From Faucicola osloensis_B (GTDB taxonomy: Bacteria > Pseudomonadota > Gammaproteobacteria > Pseudomonadales > Moraxellaceae): a DNA stretch of 64,000 nucleotides. Of this stretch, positions 60,852 to 64,000 are shown piece by piece; within the stretch, counting starts at the first letter, position 1; every line of letters begins with the position of its first letter. Position numbers and translations under genes: made by a program. The notes below the pieces were generated by a model. That model ran no database searches. It was given only the letters and a program-made list of their open reading frames with translations, and had not been told where the DNA came from. The DNA lies in NCBI GenBank assembly GCA_964211495.1, contig CAXORL010000004.1, forward strand, positions 186,001-250,000, read 5' to 3'.

Positions 60852-61526
60852 ATGTTAGAAAAATTCTTGGACTCGCGTTTCGCGACGAGTCAAATCCAAA
60901 ATACCGTAACCCGTGACGTGTTGTCACCACAAAGTGCTTTAGTACCTATGGTGGTTGAGCAATCAGCTCGCGGTGAGCGCTCATTTGACATCTATTCACG
61001 CCTATTACGTGAGCGTGTGGTGTTCTTAGCCGGGCAAGTTGAAGACCACATGGCGAATTTAATTGTCGCCCAGTTGTTGTTCCTAGAAGCGGAAAATCCA
61101 GAAAAAGACATTCACTTATACATCAATTCACCAGGTGGCTCTGTGAGTGCAGGTCTTGCGGTGTTTGACACCATGAACTTTATCCAGCCACAAGTGTCAA
61201 CGATTTGTATGGGCGGTGCTTATAGCATGGGTTCATTCTTACTCGCGGCGGGTGAAAAAGGTAAACGCTATGCCTTAGCCAATGCGCGTGTGATGATTCA
61301 CCAACCGTCAGGTGGGGCACAAGGTCAAGCGACCGATATTGAAATCAATGCGCGTGAAATCCTAAAAATCCGTGAACGCTTGAATAAAATTTTGGCAGAA
61401 CGTACCGGTCAGCCACTTGAGAAAATCGCCCGTGATGTCGAACGTGACTATTGGCTAGATGCCCAAGAAGCCAAAGAATACGGTCTAATTGATGAAGTAT
61501 TAGAAAAACGTCCAAGCATTGCTTAA
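60852..61526 (+). CDS. clpP: ATP-dependent Clp protease proteolytic subunit
   Basis: ClpP is the serine-peptidase barrel that degrades substrates delivered by ClpX or ClpA. The product is 224 residues from the ATG at 60852, which has AAGGA eight bases upstream; an upstream frame extension to 60795 runs through the hairpin and is rejected. The catalytic Ser lies in CMGGAYSMGSFLLAAG (most ClpP proteins read GQAASMG), His in VMIHQPSGGAQGQATD and Asp in ERDYWLDAQEA. An N-terminal propeptide is likely. clpX follows 56 bp downstream. Confidence 0.96.
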   Translation: MLEKFLDSRFATSQIQNTVTRDVLSPQSALVPMVVEQSARGERSFDIYSRLLRERVVFLAGQVEDHMANLIVAQLLFLEAENPEKDIHLYINSPGGSVSAGLAVFDTMNFIQPQVSTICMGGAYSMGSFLLAAGEKGKRYALANARVMIHQPSGGAQGQATDIEINAREILKIRERLNKILAERTGQPLEKIARDVERDYWLDAQEAKEYGLIDEVLEKRPSIA

Positions 61527-61582
61527 TAGGTCACACAATCACGAAGTAATTAAGACAAGCATAATTTTAGGAGCGTTTTTTT

Positions 61583-62866
61583 ATGTCAAAAAATGACATT
61601 GAGCCACACTGCTCGTTTTGTGGTAAAGCCAAACACGAAGTCAAAAAGCTAATTGCAGGTCAAGACGCCAATATCTGTAATGAGTGTATTGAACTGTGCG
61701 ATGATTTAATCGCTGAATCCAAGTCATCGGGCAGCGACGGTAGTGATACCAATGAGCGCGAAAACTGGGCAGCGCGCAAATTGCCAACGCCCAAAGAAAT
61801 CCGCAGCCACTTAGATGAGTATGTCATCGGTCAAGATAAAGCCAAAAAAACTTTGGCAGTCGCCGTTTACAATCACTACAAACGTTTAAAGGTGAGTGAA
61901 AAGCTGCGTGAAGATAAAGCATTGACGACACTTGGCGCCGATGATGCGATGGTTGAGCTATCGAAAAGTAATATTTTGCTGATTGGTCCAACGGGTTCTG
62001 GTAAAACCTTACTGGCACAGACCCTTGCTCGCCTACTTGATGTCCCATTTGCGCTTGCCGATGCCACAACCTTGACCGAAGCGGGTTATGTCGGTGAAGA
62101 CGTGGAAAACATCGTACAAAAACTGTTACAAGCGGCAGAGTTTGATGTCGAGAGGGCGCAAAAAGGCATTATCTATATCGATGAAATTGATAAAATCAGC
62201 CGTAAAAGCGAAAACCCTTCGATTACCCGTGATGTGTCGGGTGAAGGCGTACAGCAAGCGCTGTTGAAACTGATTGAAGGTACGGTTGCCAATATTCCAC
62301 CGCAAGGTGGTCGTAAGCACCCAAACCAAGAGATGATTCAGGTCGATACCAGTAATATCTTGGTGATTTGTGGCGGTGCGTTTGCCGGTCTCGACAATGT
62401 CATTCAACAGCGTACCGAAAAAACCGGTATCGGTTTTAACGCTGAGGTAAAAGCCAAAGACAGCGGTAAAAAAACCGGTGAATTGTTCAAGCAAGTCGAG
62501 CCAGAAGATTTGATTAAATTTGGTCTGATTCCAGAGTTAATTGGTCGTCTGCCTGTGGTGGCGACACTGGAAGAACTGGATGAAGAAGCATTGGTACAAA
62601 TCTTAACCGAGCCAAAAAATGCGCTAGTCAAACAATACGAATACTTGTTTGAGATGGAAAATGCGAAGTTATCGTTCACCGATGATGCACTAGTGGCGAT
62701 TGCCAAACAAGCACTAAAGCGTCGTACCGGCGCGCGTGGTCTACGCTCCATTGTTGAAAACGCTCTGCTCGATACCATGTATGAACTGCCTTCAATGACA
62801 CCCGGCAAAACCGTGACAGTCAATGCGGCAGTGATTGATAATAACCAATCGCCAGAGATTGTTTAA
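61583..62866 (+). CDS. clpX: ATP-dependent Clp protease ATP-binding subunit ClpX
   Basis: ClpX is the AAA+ unfoldase that recognises tagged substrates and feeds ClpP. The 427-residue product has an N-terminal four-Cys zinc domain (CSFCGKAK; ICNECIELC), Walker A GPTGSGKTLLAQ (about 134-145), pore loop GYVGEDVEN, Walker B GIIYIDEIDKI, and sensor 2 GARGLRSI. Length and motif order match the family. TAGGAGCG precedes the ATG. Confidence 0.97.
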   Translation: MSKNDIEPHCSFCGKAKHEVKKLIAGQDANICNECIELCDDLIAESKSSGSDGSDTNERENWAARKLPTPKEIRSHLDEYVIGQDKAKKTLAVAVYNHYKRLKVSEKLREDKALTTLGADDAMVELSKSNILLIGPTGSGKTLLAQTLARLLDVPFALADATTLTEAGYVGEDVENIVQKLLQAAEFDVERAQKGIIYIDEIDKISRKSENPSITRDVSGEGVQQALLKLIEGTVANIPPQGGRKHPNQEMIQVDTSNILVICGGAFAGLDNVIQQRTEKTGIGFNAEVKAKDSGKKTGELFKQVEPEDLIKFGLIPELIGRLPVVATLEELDEEALVQILTEPKNALVKQYEYLFEMENAKLSFTDDALVAIAKQALKRRTGARGLRSIVENALLDTMYELPSMTPGKTVTVNAAVIDNNQSPEIV

Positions 62867-62894
62867 CTGTTAGTGATTTTAAAAATAGCGAGTT

Positions 62895-62924
62895 AAAAAA
62901 ACGTGCCTATGTCGCACGTTTTTT
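62895..62924. terminator. Bidirectional terminator after clpX
   Basis: AAAAAACGTGC and GCACGTTTTTT pair around a 7-nt loop. The hairpin lies between the convergent clpX and the secreted hypothetical gene. Confidence 0.85.
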
Positions 62925-62951
62925 ATTTGGCTTAGTTTTTTATTTGGCTTA
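62918..62951. repeat. Perfect 17-bp tandem duplication at a gene end
   Basis: GTTTTTTATTTGGCTTA occurs at 62918-62934 and 62935-62951. The second copy contains the stop codon of the minus-strand gene, and the first overlaps the terminator's T tract. Confidence 0.95.
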
Positions 62952-63473
62952 ATCGGTACGAAAATCATTGTGGTGGTAAGGCGTGCAAATCTCGAAGGAC
63001 TTATTCTCTAATTGTAAACACGCCAACCTGTCTGTCATTTGATTAGGCAATAATTGATTATGATTGCCCCAAAATTCTTCCCAATTCATCACACGGTAAT
63101 CTTTTAGCCAGCGGTTTTGACGAATTGCAGGTTGATCGTTAATGGTGGCAATGCTAATTTGGTCATCACCCCTGTCTAGCTCTGAAGTAAATGGCATCAA
63201 AATTTTATCGGTTTTGGATAGGTATTTACGCTGGGTGTCTTTGGCAAATGTTTTGATAGTTTTGCCATTGGCTAGCTTAAAATTTCGCTTCGTCCACCAA
63301 ACTTTGCCCGTGGCAGCGGTGGCTGTCATATTGCAAGCGAGTTTTTGCTGTAATTTATCGTGGCTAAACAGATAGCATTGGGTTGATTTTGGGTTTAGCT
63401 CGTAAACTTCTGCATGGGTAATACCCATAAGACTTAAAGTCAACCCTAAAGCAATCGCTAATTTTTTAATCAT
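62949..63473 (-). CDS. Secreted hypothetical protein
   Basis: The 174-residue product has a clear signal peptide (MIKKLAIALGLTLSLMGITHA, cleavage near residue 21) and four Cys in the mature part (TQCYLF, LACNMT, LACLQL, FEICTP), which could form two disulphides in the periplasm. There is a basic central region and an aromatic segment NWEEFWGNHNQLLP. I recognise no family. AGGTGG precedes the ATG. It follows the HD-hydrolase gene on the same strand (17-bp gap) and may be co-transcribed with it. Confidence 0.75.
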   Translation of the reverse strand: MIKKLAIALGLTLSLMGITHAEVYELNPKSTQCYLFSHDKLQQKLACNMTATAATGKVWWTKRNFKLANGKTIKTFAKDTQRKYLSKTDKILMPFTSELDRGDDQISIATINDQPAIRQNRWLKDYRVMNWEEFWGNHNQLLPNQMTDRLACLQLENKSFEICTPYHHNDFRTD

Positions 63474-63490
63474 ATGACCACCTGCAGCAT

Positions 63491-64000
63491 TTAATCTTCA
63501 ATCAACCAACCCTGTTGTACCGCAATGGCAATTTGCTCGGTTATCCAGTCGTGAATGATGGGAAAATCCTGTCTGATAAATGCTTGGGCGGCTTGGACTT
63601 GGGAGCGTTTGACATGATGATCTGTCCACGCACCGCCATCTGTCACCATATTGAGCATAAAGGGCAATAGCCTATCCACTACTTTAAGCAGTTTGCTTTC
63701 AGCACTATGACCTGTTTCTTGCTCATCCCACAGCGTTAACAATTCTGGAACGGGGTTGCCAGTCATCATCGTCAGTTTTTCTACACCAATGCGCTCATCA
63801 ACATGCGCCTGCGAGCGTTTATCAGCGTATAAGAATGTGTCACCCGCGTCGATTTCACCCAAGTCATGAACCAGTGCCAGTTTGAGCAGTTTTTCATGAT
63901 TGACCTCTAGGTTGAAATGTTGCGCGACTGCCCAACACGCCATCGCCAAATGCCATGAATGCTCGGCTGAATTTTCAAGACGTCGTGGCGTGTCTTCAGA
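63491..64000 (-). CDS. HD-domain phosphohydrolase (YfbR-like), 5' end outside window
   Basis: The frame continues to the window edge, so this is the C-terminal part (about 169 residues) of a larger protein. Visible HD-domain metal motifs are the first His in RRLENSAEHSWHLAMACWAV, HD in ALVHDLGEIDAGD and the later Asp in LLKVVDRLLPFM. The pattern is that of the HD_3/YfbR-like group, which includes 5'-deoxynucleotidases. Substrate specificity cannot be fixed from this part. A TTG at 63949 would be only an internal codon, because the motif RRLENSAEH upstream is needed for the active site. Confidence 0.85.
   Translation of the reverse strand, partial: SEDTPRRLENSAEHSWHLAMACWAVAQHFNLEVNHEKLLKLALVHDLGEIDAGDTFLYADKRSQAHVDERIGVEKLTMMTGNPVPELLTLWDEQETGHSAESKLLKVVDRLLPFMLNMVTDGGAWTDHHVKRSQVQAAQAFIRQDFPIIHDWITEQIAIAVQQGWLIED

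Overview
The window is a stretch of ordinary gammaproteobacterial chromosome. It has moderate-to-low GC, dense genes and almost no mobile DNA. Gene content and order point to Moraxellaceae, most like the Moraxella/Psychrobacter group: a complete Pil-Chp chemosensory cluster, an ispE-tRNA-Gln-prs-rplY-pth block, a tig-clpP-clpX block and an rpmI-rplT-pheS-pheT-ihfA block. The genus is inferred from these families and their order, because no rRNA is present.

Layout. 0-2.4 kb: minCDE (division-site placement). 2.4-3.0 kb: a cytochrome b561. 3.1-15.7 kb, minus strand: the twitching-motility chemosensory system pilG-pilH-pilI-pilJ-pilK-chpA-chpB-chpC, with a 2225-residue ChpA and a PilJ that has almost no periplasmic part. 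16.1-23.5 kb: a two-gene RND efflux system and an OmpR-type two-component pair. 23.6-26.3 kb: metN-metI-metQ methionine import, with a short MetN. 26.4-31.6 kb, minus strand: rpmI-rplT-pheS-(unknown gene)-pheT-ihfA. 32.1-38.2 kb: a hotdog thioesterase, hisIE, tatABC, a compact UvrD-like helicase and dusC. 38.2-46.6 kb: MAPEG, OsmC, rppH, type-B L31, an M61 peptidase, a YgjP-like metallopeptidase, a YvbH-like PH protein, a dihaem cytochrome c, hemH and a His-rich small protein. 46.7-51.0 kb: metX-metW, a Sel1 protein and an MFS transporter. 51.0-52.3 kb: a decayed DpnI/DpnD-type cassette. 52.3-56.9 kb: ispE, two tRNA-Gln, prs, rplY, pth, panD. 57.2-64.0 kb: sodB, rdgB, tig, clpP, clpX, a secreted hypothetical protein and the 3' part of an HD hydrolase gene.

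The most interesting locus is at 51.0-52.3 kb. A 57-codon gene with the DpnD/PcfM family signature lies divergent to a full-length homologue of DpnI, the endonuclease that cuts only adenine-methylated GATC. The DpnI-like frame is interrupted by one TGA at codon 27, where the family has Trp. The next small gene is broken by a perfect 14-bp tandem duplication. The zinc-ribbon and PD-(D/E)xK residues and the C-terminal domain are otherwise intact, so inactivation looks recent (or one position is a sequencing error). The cassette sits just before ispE, where lolB usually lies in related genomes. Other points are the missing PilJ sensor domain, an AT-rich unknown gene wedged between pheS and pheT, a ~105-residue low-complexity insert inside a histidine-kinase ATPase domain, and several short perfect tandem duplications at or near stop codons.
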